NCBI RefSeq assembly: GCF_000820505.1 | Contig: NZ_JWJD01000001.1 | Coordinates: forward strand, 131,094 to 195,093 | Direction of reading: 5' to 3' | From: Geoalkalibacter ferrihydriticus DSM 17813 | Lineage (GTDB): Bacteria; Desulfobacterota; Desulfuromonadia; Desulfuromonadales; Geoalkalibacteraceae | Length of the DNA: 64,000 nt | Shown: piece by piece, positions 55,438 through 63,014 of the stretch | Position numbering within the stretch: the stretch's first letter is position 1 | Layout: each line of letters starts with the position of its first letter | Position numbers and translations under genes: made by a program | The notes under the pieces: generated by a model | Told to the model about the DNA's origin: nothing | Database searches by the model: none | Seen by the model: the letters and a program-made list of their open reading frames with translations, nothing else

Positions 55438-55465
55438 GAAAAGGCCCGCTTCGGCGGGCCTTTTC
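55438..55465 (+). terminator. Terminator after the aminotransferase gene
   Basis: GAAAAGGCCCGC, loop TTCG, GCGGGCCTTTTC followed by TTTTT: a 12-bp stem with a T tract. It lies just upstream of the TTG-start CCA-enzyme gene. Confidence 0.88.
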
Positions 55466-55479
55466 TTTTTGGTGGGTCG

Positions 55480-56775
55480 TTGAAAAACCTCAAGTCGTTT
55501 CTTGAAAAAGATTGCAAGATTTTTGAATTTATTGGGTTTCTTCCTGAAGGGCAAGCCTGCTACCTGGTCGGGGGAGCAGTGCGTGATGCTCTGCGCGGGC
55601 GCGCGATTCATGATTATGATTTTGCCTCTCCGGGTGATCCGACATCTCTGGCGCGGGCTTGGGCGCGTCAGTGCAAAGGCCACTGGTTCTGGCTTGATAA
55701 GCCACGCCGTCAAAGTCGGGTGGTCCTTGGACGTGGTGCCCAAGAGCCGACCTTTGATTTTTCGCCTTTTCGCGCAGCCGATCTGGAGGGTGATCTGCGC
55801 GGCCGCGATTTTACGGTCAATGCCCTGGCCATCGACATGACCGCCACAGACGCGCCGGAGCTCATCGATCCCCTGGGGGGCGCGCAGGATCTGGCCCAGG
55901 GAAGGCTCAGGGCTTGCGCGGCGACGAGCTTCGCGGATGATCCTCTGCGGGTGGTGCGGGCGGCGCGCTTTGCGGCGGTTCATGACCTTTACCCCGATCG
56001 CGAAACCTGCTCTCTGGCCCAGGCCGCGTCATCGCAACTGGTCAAGGTGGCCGGTGAGCGCATCAAGGCTGAACTCTTTATCCTCTTTGGCAGTGCGCAA
56101 CTCCTGAAGGGTCTAGAGGTCCTGGCCGATTGTGCAGGCCTGACAAATATATTCGGCGCGGCCACGGAGCGGGAGCAGAGCGTTGCCATTGAAGAAACGA
56201 CTGAATTCTGTGAACGCCTGAGCGCCCTGGACGGCATGCAGGATTGTCTGGCGGACGGCGTGGAAGCGGGGCTGACCCGCGCAGGCCTTCTGCGCCTGGG
56301 AGCATTTTTACGTGCTTATCCCATCGCCTTAGGGCTGATTGGGCTGGGCCAACGTTTGGCTCTGGCGCGGGTCACAACCAATCGCTTACAGGCTCTGGCG
56401 TTGCTCCGGCCCAGCCAAATTTCACCCCTGCCCGGCAACAACAATCCATCACAGCGGCAACTCGCCCTGTGGGCCGCGCGCCTCGGCCGCGACCCCCTTG
56501 ATGCCTTGGTGTTTTTAGCCTGCCAAGTCGATGCGACCGCGCAGCTCAAAAAACTTATTCCCCATGTCGCGAGGGCCTGGCAGTCCCTTAATCTCGACGG
56601 GCGTGTGCCGCCTCTGCTCGGCGGCGACTGGGTGCGACGCGAACTCCACGTCAGCAACGGCAGGACGGTCGGGAAACTTCTGGATGCTCTTACTGAAGCC
56701 GAACTTAACGGCTCCGTCACAAGCCCTGAAAGCGCGCAAGAATTCCTGAAATCCCTGAGCCAAAAAGAAGATTGA
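55480..56775 (+). CDS. tRNA nucleotidyltransferase/poly(A) polymerase family protein
   Basis: The 431-residue protein has the class II nucleotidyltransferase head: YLVGGAVRDALRGRAIHDYDFA with the two catalytic Asp residues, then GRDFTVNALAID and DDPLRVVRAARFAA. These enzymes add CCA to tRNA ends or poly(A) to RNA; the choice cannot be made by eye. The start is TTG with a GGTGGG site, as no in-frame ATG keeps the head motif, so it is a best guess. Its stop codon sits inside the -35 box of the tRNA-Gly gene that follows. Confidence 0.85.
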   Translation: MKNLKSFLEKDCKIFEFIGFLPEGQACYLVGGAVRDALRGRAIHDYDFASPGDPTSLARAWARQCKGHWFWLDKPRRQSRVVLGRGAQEPTFDFSPFRAADLEGDLRGRDFTVNALAIDMTATDAPELIDPLGGAQDLAQGRLRACAATSFADDPLRVVRAARFAAVHDLYPDRETCSLAQAASSQLVKVAGERIKAELFILFGSAQLLKGLEVLADCAGLTNIFGAATEREQSVAIEETTEFCERLSALDGMQDCLADGVEAGLTRAGLLRLGAFLRAYPIALGLIGLGQRLALARVTTNRLQALALLRPSQISPLPGNNNPSQRQLALWAARLGRDPLDALVFLACQVDATAQLKKLIPHVARAWQSLNLDGRVPPLLGGDWVRRELHVSNGRTVGKLLDALTEAELNGSVTSPESAQEFLKSLSQKED

Positions 56776-56800
56776 CAAAGGGTGGGGCGGTTCCTATAAT
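56772..56800 (+). promoter_or_regulatory. Consensus sigma-70 promoter of tRNA-Gly, overlapping the upstream stop codon
   Basis: TTGACA and TATAAT, both perfect, are 17 bp apart and 18 bp before the tRNA. The TGA stop of the nucleotidyltransferase gene lies within the -35 box. Confidence 0.88.
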
Positions 56801-56817
56801 CCACTTCCACATTCTGG

Positions 56818-56892
<75 letters not shown>

Positions 56893-57045
56893 ATTTAAAA
56901 TTTCGAAATTCTTGCGGATTTCGAGAAAATAAACCCTGACTTTCACCGCTGTCTTTAACAAGCGTGGTTGAGATGTCAGGTTTTTTTTTCTCACCTGTCA
57001 GCCATTATGGCTCGCATCAGCAGAATTTATGTTGATATCCTCCCT

Positions 57046-57399
57046 TTATTTTTTCTCTGCGGTCCGAGCACAATCGATACAGATCAAGGTTGCCGGATCA
57101 ACCCGTAGGCGCCCCTCGGCGATCTCTTCTTCGCATTTAACGCAGTAGCCATAGTCTCCTGAGCGCAAACGGCTCAGAGCGGTTCGGATCCGCTGCGTTT
57201 CCAATTCAGCACGGTTAGCCGTAGCTTGAGCCATGGCCTGTTGTTGCATGGCGTCCATACGCGAAAGACGCCCGACCTTGGTTTGATCAAGCTCAACGGG
57301 TGCCCCTTCTTTGCGCTGGGCTTCGCGTTCGCTTTGGATTGTGGCGAGGCGCTCCTCCAGAAGTTTTTCGAATTCGTCCAGAACCAGATCATCGCGCAT
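57046..57399 (-). CDS. DksA/TraR-type zinc-finger protein
   Basis: The 117-residue protein has an N-terminal coiled-coil part and a C-terminal Cys4 zinc finger, YCVKCEEEI ... LICIDCARTAEKK (C-x2-C-x17-C-x2-C), the mark of DksA/TraR proteins that enter the RNA polymerase channel. It is shorter than full DksA (about 150), so a TraR-like or DksA2-like role is likely. The start is the ATG at 57399; the frame extends 31 codons without family likeness. Confidence 0.87.
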   Translation of the reverse strand: MRDDLVLDEFEKLLEERLATIQSEREAQRKEGAPVELDQTKVGRLSRMDAMQQQAMAQATANRAELETQRIRTALSRLRSGDYGYCVKCEEEIAEGRLRVDPATLICIDCARTAEKK

Positions 57400-57498
57400 G
57401 AGAAACTTTCTCCTTGTTTTTAGAGATGAGCGCGGCCCGCGTTGCGCCCACGTGCCGATATCCACGCGCAGGATGCACTCAGAGCCGCGCAAATCTTG

Positions 57499-57822
57499 TC
57501 AAAAAAGCATTCCCCCCAGCCAGTAAAGCAGCATGCCCACCAATACCGTGCCTCCTAGGCTGCGCGTTTTTAATGCGAACAACAGGGTTGGAATCGCCAC
57601 CAGCAGTTCGAGCTTGCTGAAGGAAAGGGTGCGCGTCGCGGTATCGGTAAAAAGGGTCGGCGCGAGCAGGGCGCTAAGAATTGCTGCGGGAATCAGGCTG
57701 AGCCAGTCGATGAGCCACAGTGGCATTTTCCGCTGGGTAAAGTAGAGCAGGGGCAGGGCGCGGGGCAGGTAGGTAACCAGCCCCATGCCGGCGAAGAGAA
57801 ACAGGTAATCCATGAATTTCAT
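57499..57822 (-). CDS. azlD: AzlD family branched-chain amino acid transport subunit
   Basis: The 107-residue protein has four transmembrane segments and matches AzlD: GLVTYLPRALPLL, then LIPAAILSALLAP and GTVLVGMLLYWLGGMLF. It works with AzlC to export or import branched-chain amino acids. A GGAGGG site lies upstream, and its start overlaps azlC's stop by 4 bp. Confidence 0.92.
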   Translation of the reverse strand: MKFMDYLFLFAGMGLVTYLPRALPLLYFTQRKMPLWLIDWLSLIPAAILSALLAPTLFTDTATRTLSFSKLELLVAIPTLLFALKTRSLGGTVLVGMLLYWLGGMLF

Positions 57823-58568
57823 GGTTCCCTCCGCAGTCGCCGCTTAAGAATGTAGCCCATTGTCGCGGCACTTATCGAGGCGCCGACAATGTAGGAGTCA
57901 CCGGGAATCGTCAGGTACCAGACAACGGCCAGCGCGCCGGCGATCACGGCGGTAAGAAGGTAGATGGCACCCTGCAACTGAAGAACCAGTAGGCAGATGA
58001 ACATTGCGGTCAGGGCATAGTCGATACCCAGAGCGCCGGGCGGGACAAATTGCCCGACGAGGGTTCCGCAGATCGTTGCCAGGATCCAGACCGAATTGGC
58101 CAGGTGGTTGACTATCAGGGCCCGCCAGCGATCCCAGGCTCCTGCGCGGAAGCGAGTCAGGTTCACGGCGAAGCTCTCGTCGGTGACGCCGTAGGAATAA
58201 AGGGCCAGGAATCGACGGCTGACGCCCTGCAGATAGACCGCCAGTGCCGAACTCATCAGTACATGGCGCAGGTTAACGAAGAAGGTCGTCAGAATGATGG
58301 CCGGCATCGAGGCTCCAGCGGCGAGCATGGCGACGCAAATGAATTGGGCACTGCCGGCAAAAACCAGAACGGACATCATGGCTACCGCCCACCAGGGAAT
58401 TTCCGCTTTCTGCGCCAGCACGCCTAGTGCCAGGCCGAGGGGAAAGTAGCCCAGGCAGATCGGCCAGGCAGCCGCCACACCTTGGCGAAGCACATTCGTT
58501 TTTTTCTGCTCGTCCATCATAACCCGCACTCGTCGCTGGAAAAGATATTCAAGAGAATTTTTGATCAT
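57819..58568 (-). CDS. azlC: AzlC family branched-chain amino acid transport protein
   Basis: The 249-residue membrane protein has the AzlC pattern ICLGYFPLGLALGVLAQKA, VFAGSAQFICVAMLAAGAS and VNLRHVLMSSALAVYL. The true start may be the ATG pair at 58520, sixteen residues in; neither has a strong ribosome site. It overlaps azlD by 4 bp in a two-gene operon and lies divergent from the LbtU-like porin. Confidence 0.92.
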   Translation of the reverse strand: MIKNSLEYLFQRRVRVMMDEQKKTNVLRQGVAAAWPICLGYFPLGLALGVLAQKAEIPWWAVAMMSVLVFAGSAQFICVAMLAAGASMPAIILTTFFVNLRHVLMSSALAVYLQGVSRRFLALYSYGVTDESFAVNLTRFRAGAWDRWRALIVNHLANSVWILATICGTLVGQFVPPGALGIDYALTAMFICLLVLQLQGAIYLLTAVIAGALAVVWYLTIPGDSYIVGASISAATMGYILKRRLRREP

Positions 58569-58612
58569 AGATAACTCGTTCCCGAGGTCAAGGCAATAGT
58601 TTGAATTTGTAC

Positions 58613-58629
58613 TTGAAAATCGCTTTCAA
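58613..58629 (+). promoter_or_regulatory. Fur-like box of the LbtU-like porin gene
   Basis: The palindrome TTGAAAATCGCTTTCAA lies about 48 bp before the porin start. It resembles the Fur-like box in front of feoA (GATAATCGTTTTCAA), which supports iron control of both. Confidence 0.55.
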
Positions 58630-58676
58630 ATGTCTTATGTTACGCCAAATTAACCCCGAAGAGGAGAAAAGTAACT

Positions 58677-59780
58677 ATGCAGAAAGCAGGATTTTGGCCC
58701 ATTTTGGTCGCGATCATAGTGGCTGTGGCATTGGTGCCGACGATGGCCGTGGCACAGCCGACACATGACGCGACACGCAGTGAGATTGAAAATTTAAAGA
58801 AGCGTATTGCAGCTCTGGAAAAAGATGAGGTGGAGCTGGACGAGCCCTTTAGCTTGTGGGCGCTGGGCAAGCGCATCGATTTCGGTGGTTTGCTGGAGTT
58901 GGAAGGGTCCTGGCATAAGAGCGAGGGCGGTGACGAGAGTAGCGATCTGCAACTGGCAACTATTGAACTCTATGCCGATGTCGCCATCAACGACAATATC
59001 GGCGGACACCTTTCACTGCTGTGGGAGGAGGGTGAAACCGAATCCATGGAGGTCGATCAGGCCGTGATCCTGTTGCGTCATCCCTATCCCGTATGGGGTA
59101 TGCATCCAACATTTGCAGGGGGGAAAATGTATCTGCCTTTCGGAAATTTCGAAAGCGTCTTCATCACCGATCCCCTGACTCTTGAACTTGGCGAAACCAA
59201 TCAGACCGCCGTGGTCCTTGGTGTTGAAGGAGATTTTGCGGTCCTGCGCGTCGGGGTGTTTAACGGCGAGGTCGATACCGTCGGCGACGATGACAGTATC
59301 GACTCCTGGGTGGCATCGTTTGATATTATCCTGGCGGAGGGGTTGTCCATGGGGGTTTCGTACCTCAGCGATCTGGCCGAAAGCGATATCGGGCTGGTGA
59401 CGGATGCCGATTTGTATACCTCAAGTGTTGATGGAATCGCGTTTTATGGGACTTGGGAGATGAACGCTTTCGTACTTCAGGCCGAATATGTCGCAGCGCT
59501 TAGAGGTTTTTCTGCCGATGTCGTTGCCGCAGGCGAGGATCTGACGGGCAAGCGCCCCCAGGCATGGAATGTTGAGCTGGCCTGGCTGCCTGCGGAGCGC
59601 TGGCAGCTGGGGGTCAAGGCAGAAGGCGCCAAGGATTTTCAGGACGATCTCCAGCGTTACGGTGGTGTTGTTTCCCGTGGTCTGTTCCGCAGTACGGTGC
59701 TGGCTCTGGAATATCTCTATGGCGACAGCGATGCCGAGAAGAGCCACAGCGTGATGGCTCAGCTCGCTTTTCAGTTCTGA
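58677..59780 (+). CDS. LbtU-family siderophore porin
   Basis: The 367-residue protein has a signal peptide (ILVAIIVAVALVPTMAVAQ), a short coiled coil (EIENLKKRIAALEKDE, a trimer-type N-terminal helix) and a beta barrel ending in HSVMAQLAFQF with terminal Phe. The family pattern matches LbtU, a TonB-independent siderophore uptake porin described in Legionella. It sits in the iron region with a Fur-like box, which suits that role. The ligand is unknown. Confidence 0.85.
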   Translation: MQKAGFWPILVAIIVAVALVPTMAVAQPTHDATRSEIENLKKRIAALEKDEVELDEPFSLWALGKRIDFGGLLELEGSWHKSEGGDESSDLQLATIELYADVAINDNIGGHLSLLWEEGETESMEVDQAVILLRHPYPVWGMHPTFAGGKMYLPFGNFESVFITDPLTLELGETNQTAVVLGVEGDFAVLRVGVFNGEVDTVGDDDSIDSWVASFDIILAEGLSMGVSYLSDLAESDIGLVTDADLYTSSVDGIAFYGTWEMNAFVLQAEYVAALRGFSADVVAAGEDLTGKRPQAWNVELAWLPAERWQLGVKAEGAKDFQDDLQRYGGVVSRGLFRSTVLALEYLYGDSDAEKSHSVMAQLAFQF

Positions 59781-59806
59781 CCAGCAACGACCCTGCAGAT
59801 AAAAAA

Positions 59807-59826
59807 ACACCGCTTGTGAGCGGTGT
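59807..59826 (+). terminator. First hairpin after the porin gene
   Basis: ACACCGCT, loop TGTG, AGCGGTGT: an 8-bp stem 27 bp past the porin stop, followed by a second, stronger one. Confidence 0.6.
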
Positions 59827-59835
59827 AGATTCCAT

Positions 59836-59869
59836 AAAAAAACCTGCATTTTTCGATGCAGGTTTTTTT
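59836..59869. terminator. Second, symmetric terminator
   Basis: AAAAAAACCTGCAT, loop TTTTCG, ATGCAGGTTTTTTT: a 14-bp stem with A and T runs on either side, so it can end transcription on both strands between the porin and the feo genes. Confidence 0.85.
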
Positions 59870-59993
59870 ATGGTGGGTGATCTAGTTGGTTATTGAGAGG
59901 CTGATTTGTGGTGCCCAGGGGACGGAGGAGATTTTCTTCGTCCCCTGGGAAATGCGCGCACTAATTGAAATGCTTCTGTCAACTCGATTGAAC

Positions 59994-60179
59994 TCAACGC
60001 TTCCGGTCGCTTTTGCATCCGGCATGGGGGAGATCGCGCGAAGAGCCCGCTTGGTTGCAACCTCCCTCACCGGAGCAGCCGCAACCACTGTCGGAGCGAG
60101 TCCGGCTGAACTTGCGGTAGAGATAGAATGCGGCGCCGATAACGATGACGAGGGTAATAATGCTGTCCCAGAGACCCAT
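59994..60179 (-). CDS. FeoB-associated Cys-rich membrane protein
   Basis: The 61-residue protein has one N-terminal transmembrane helix (DSIITLVIVIGAAFYLY) and a Cys-rich tail (SGCGCSGEGGCNQ plus a later Cys). This matches the small FeoB-associated family found behind feoB. It lies 40 bp downstream of feoB on the same strand. It may bind Fe(II) or help FeoB; not proven. Confidence 0.85.
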   Translation of the reverse strand: MGLWDSIITLVIVIGAAFYLYRKFSRTRSDSGCGCSGEGGCNQAGSSRDLPHAGCKSDRKR

Positions 60180-60219
60180 TTCAGATTTCTCCTGAGGGTA
60201 TAAATTCCCAGTCTTTGCC

Positions 60220-62382
60220 TCAGCTCAGAGCACTGCCGATCTGATAGACCAGAACCGCAATGGCAAACCCGAGAGAAGTATTAAACACGGTCGAAAACAG
60301 CGCCCAGCGCCAGGAGGACTCTTTAGCCATGGTTACCACTGTCACAAAACAAGGCGCATAGAGGAGCACGAAGACAATCAACGCAATGGCCGTGTACGGT
60401 GTCCACATCGGGTCGGCCGCGAGCCTGGCTGACAGAGGCGCTGATTCTTCGGGATCGATTTCGCCGAGGGAGTAAGCCGTGCCGAAGCTCGATACGATGA
60501 CTTCCTTGGCGGCAAAGCCCCCGACCAGGGCGATATTGGTGCGCCAGTCGAATCCGGCCCATTGGCTGACCGGTTCGAAAAAGGTGCCGACCTGACCGGC
60601 GAAGCTGTTGCGGACAGCCGCCTGGGCCTGCGCATTTTCAATCTCGATTAACAGTTTCTGCCGCTGCTCTTCCTGCAGAACGGTTTCCATGACGCTCTGG
60701 CGTTGTGCTTCGAAGCGGGCCTCTTCGCTTTCCGGCAGCCCCGGAAAGGTCAAAGCAGCCCACAGGATGATCGAAACGGCCAGAATAATCGTACCGGCTT
60801 TCTTGATATACTGCCAGGCCCGCTCCCAGGTATGGGTCAGGACGCCACGCAGAGTCGGCATGCGGTAGGGAGGCAACTCCATGATAAAGGGTGTCGGATC
60901 GCCCTTGATAATGGTCGAGCGCACCAGCTTGGAAACGAGCAGGGCCATGGCCCAGGCGAACAGGGTGATGGAGAACATGACGAGGGCCTGGTGTTCAGAG
61001 AAGAAGGCCGCCACCAGCAGCAAAAACACCGGCAGCTTGGCGCCACAGGGCATGAAGGGGGCCGTCAGCAGGGTGGCCAGCTTCTCTTTGGGGCTGCGCA
61101 GGGTGCGTGTTGCCATGATGCCGGGGACGGCACAGCCGCCGGCGATGCCCCCGGAAATAATAAATGGCATGGCCGAACAGCCGTGCAGGCCGAAAATCCG
61201 CAAGATTCGGTCGAGCATGTAGGCGACGCGGGCCATGTAGCCTGAGTCTTCGAGAAAGGAAATCATGATAAACATGACGATGATCAGGGGCACGAAACCG
61301 AGAACGCCGCCGACGCCGTCGATGACGCCCGAGACCACCAGCGACTGCACCATGCCATCGGGAATAAGGGCCGTTGCCGTCTCGCCGAGCCAGCCGAAAA
61401 AGCCCTCCAGCCAGCCCATGGGAATTTCACCGACGGTAAAGGTGATGTGGAACATGGTGTAGAGCACGGCGATCATGATCGAGGGGCCGAGAACGCGATT
61501 GGTCAGGACGCTGTCGAGCTTCTGGCTGAAGTCGACGCGTTCTCGCTGAGAGATCTCCCTGGTGACGATATCCTGCTTCATGATCGAGTTGATCAGGCCG
61601 TAGCGGTAGTCGGCGACGATCGCCTCGGGCACCGTGTTCAGCGTCTTGCGGCAATGCTCGCGGGTTTGTGCGACGATCGTCTGCAGCTCGTCGTGGAGCC
61701 CGCCGATCTCTTTTCCGGCCGCGACGATCTCCTCATCGGCTTCCATGTACTTCAGGGCCACCCAGCGAGCCGGATAGCGATTGGTCATGAATCCTGCGGC
61801 CTCGATTTTTTCGCTCATGGTCTTGAGAGCCGGATCGATGTCGGGGCCGTAGGAGACGGCCAGTGGCTCCCAGGTGCCGCCACGCTGTTTGGCGTGGGCG
61901 AGGGCCTTAGCGGTCAGCTCCTGCTTGCCCTGGCCGGTGCGGGCAACGGTTTCGACCACCGGACAGCCGAGTAGCTCACTCAGGCGGCCGGTGTCGATGC
62001 GCAGTCCCTGTTTTTTTGCGTCGTCGATCATGTTAAGTGCCAACATGACGGGAACGCCCAACTCGAAGAGCTGAACTGCCAGGTAGAGGTGGCGTTCGAG
62101 TTTGGTGGCATCGACGATATCGACCACGATGTCGGGTCGCTCATCAACCAGCACCTTGCGCGCCACCAGTTCTTCCGCGGAGTAGGCCGATAGGGAATAG
62201 CACCCCGGCAGGTCGATCACGTTGACCTTGACGTTCTCGAAAGTGAAGTGGCCTTCCTTGCGCTCCACCGTGATGCCGGGGTAGTTGCCGACCCGTTGCC
62301 GCGACCCGGTGAGAGTGTTGAAAAGTGTCGTTTTTCCGGAGTTGGGATTGCCGGCAAAGGCTATTGTCGCTGTGCTGCTCAT
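60220..62382 (-). CDS. feoB: Ferrous iron transporter B
   Basis: The 720-residue protein has an N-terminal G-protein domain (G1 GNPNSGKTTLFN, then NYPGITVERKEG and DLPGCYSLSAYS) and a long membrane part with two Gate motifs (PFIISGGIAGGCAVPGIMATRT and KEVIVSSFGTAYSLG). It imports Fe(II) across the inner membrane under low-oxygen conditions. It lies 3 bp after feoA, with the Cys-rich protein behind it. Confidence 0.97.
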   Translation of the reverse strand: MSSTATIAFAGNPNSGKTTLFNTLTGSRQRVGNYPGITVERKEGHFTFENVKVNVIDLPGCYSLSAYSAEELVARKVLVDERPDIVVDIVDATKLERHLYLAVQLFELGVPVMLALNMIDDAKKQGLRIDTGRLSELLGCPVVETVARTGQGKQELTAKALAHAKQRGGTWEPLAVSYGPDIDPALKTMSEKIEAAGFMTNRYPARWVALKYMEADEEIVAAGKEIGGLHDELQTIVAQTREHCRKTLNTVPEAIVADYRYGLINSIMKQDIVTREISQRERVDFSQKLDSVLTNRVLGPSIMIAVLYTMFHITFTVGEIPMGWLEGFFGWLGETATALIPDGMVQSLVVSGVIDGVGGVLGFVPLIIVMFIMISFLEDSGYMARVAYMLDRILRIFGLHGCSAMPFIISGGIAGGCAVPGIMATRTLRSPKEKLATLLTAPFMPCGAKLPVFLLLVAAFFSEHQALVMFSITLFAWAMALLVSKLVRSTIIKGDPTPFIMELPPYRMPTLRGVLTHTWERAWQYIKKAGTIILAVSIILWAALTFPGLPESEEARFEAQRQSVMETVLQEEQRQKLLIEIENAQAQAAVRNSFAGQVGTFFEPVSQWAGFDWRTNIALVGGFAAKEVIVSSFGTAYSLGEIDPEESAPLSARLAADPMWTPYTAIALIVFVLLYAPCFVTVVTMAKESSWRWALFSTVFNTSLGFAIAVLVYQIGSALS

Positions 62383-62385
62383 GGA

Positions 62386-62622
62386 CTACTCCTCCAGCTT
62401 TTCGATCATGATGACGTCGGCTTCGTTGTTGCGCAGGGTCAGCGTGAAATCGCGCAGTCGCAGAGCCACGGGATCCCTGAGCGGTGCACGGCCGATGACC
62501 TGTACGATGGTGCCGGGAGTCAGTCCCATGTCGCGCAGACGTCGGCCGATTTCTCCACCGGCCGTAACCGAGGTAATCCGCGCCCGTTCATTGACGGCAA
62601 GCCGTCGCAAGGAGTGAGTCAT
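62386..62622 (-). CDS. feoA: Ferrous iron transport protein A
   Basis: The 78-residue SH3-like protein (ARITSVTAGGEIGRRLRDMG, then LTPGTIVQVIGRAPL) is FeoA, the small cytosolic partner of FeoB. It is the first gene of feoA-feoB-Cys-rich protein. A Fur-like box lies about 150 bp upstream. Confidence 0.95.
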   Translation of the reverse strand: MTHSLRRLAVNERARITSVTAGGEIGRRLRDMGLTPGTIVQVIGRAPLRDPVALRLRDFTLTLRNNEADVIMIEKLEE

Positions 62623-62766
62623 GCGAATGTCTCCTTCAGTTTGATAGGAATTTTAATCGCTGGAAAAAAACCGCTGCCGGAAGGTTTGCTCAGACGACAG
62701 CAGAAAGATAAATGAATTTGAAAACAATAGGCATTTTTGCTGAAAGCCTGCCTGAGTGTCAAGGAA

Positions 62767-62785
62767 AAAGATAATCGTTTTCAAG
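62767..62785 (-). promoter_or_regulatory. Fur-like box upstream of feoA
   Basis: AAAGATAATCGTTTTCAAG shares 13 or so of 19 positions with the classical Fur box and resembles the box of the porin gene. The rest of the 392-bp gap between feoA and the antiporter shows no clear gene; a 75-codon minus frame at 62653-62880 lacks support. Confidence 0.6.
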
Positions 62786-63014
62786 TTGTATGTCAGGTGA
62801 AGAAAGTCCGCGACGACAGCAGCTAAAAGGGCAAGGATTGGGATGTGGAACTGACGAAACTTGACCCTGAGAGCACGCAAGATCCTTTCGGCGGCTGTTC
62901 AAGGTTGCTTTTCCCTGGAAAGATGGTTCCTTTGTAAACCAGAGGGTGCAGGTGGGCTCAAACCGCAATGGCATTCCTGGCTATTTCTAATTCCAGTCGA
63001 CGGAACTTATTATT

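Noticed and set aside
62653-62880. 75-codon minus-strand frame upstream of feoA
   Set aside because: It covers the Fur-like box region, has no ribosome site and matches no family.
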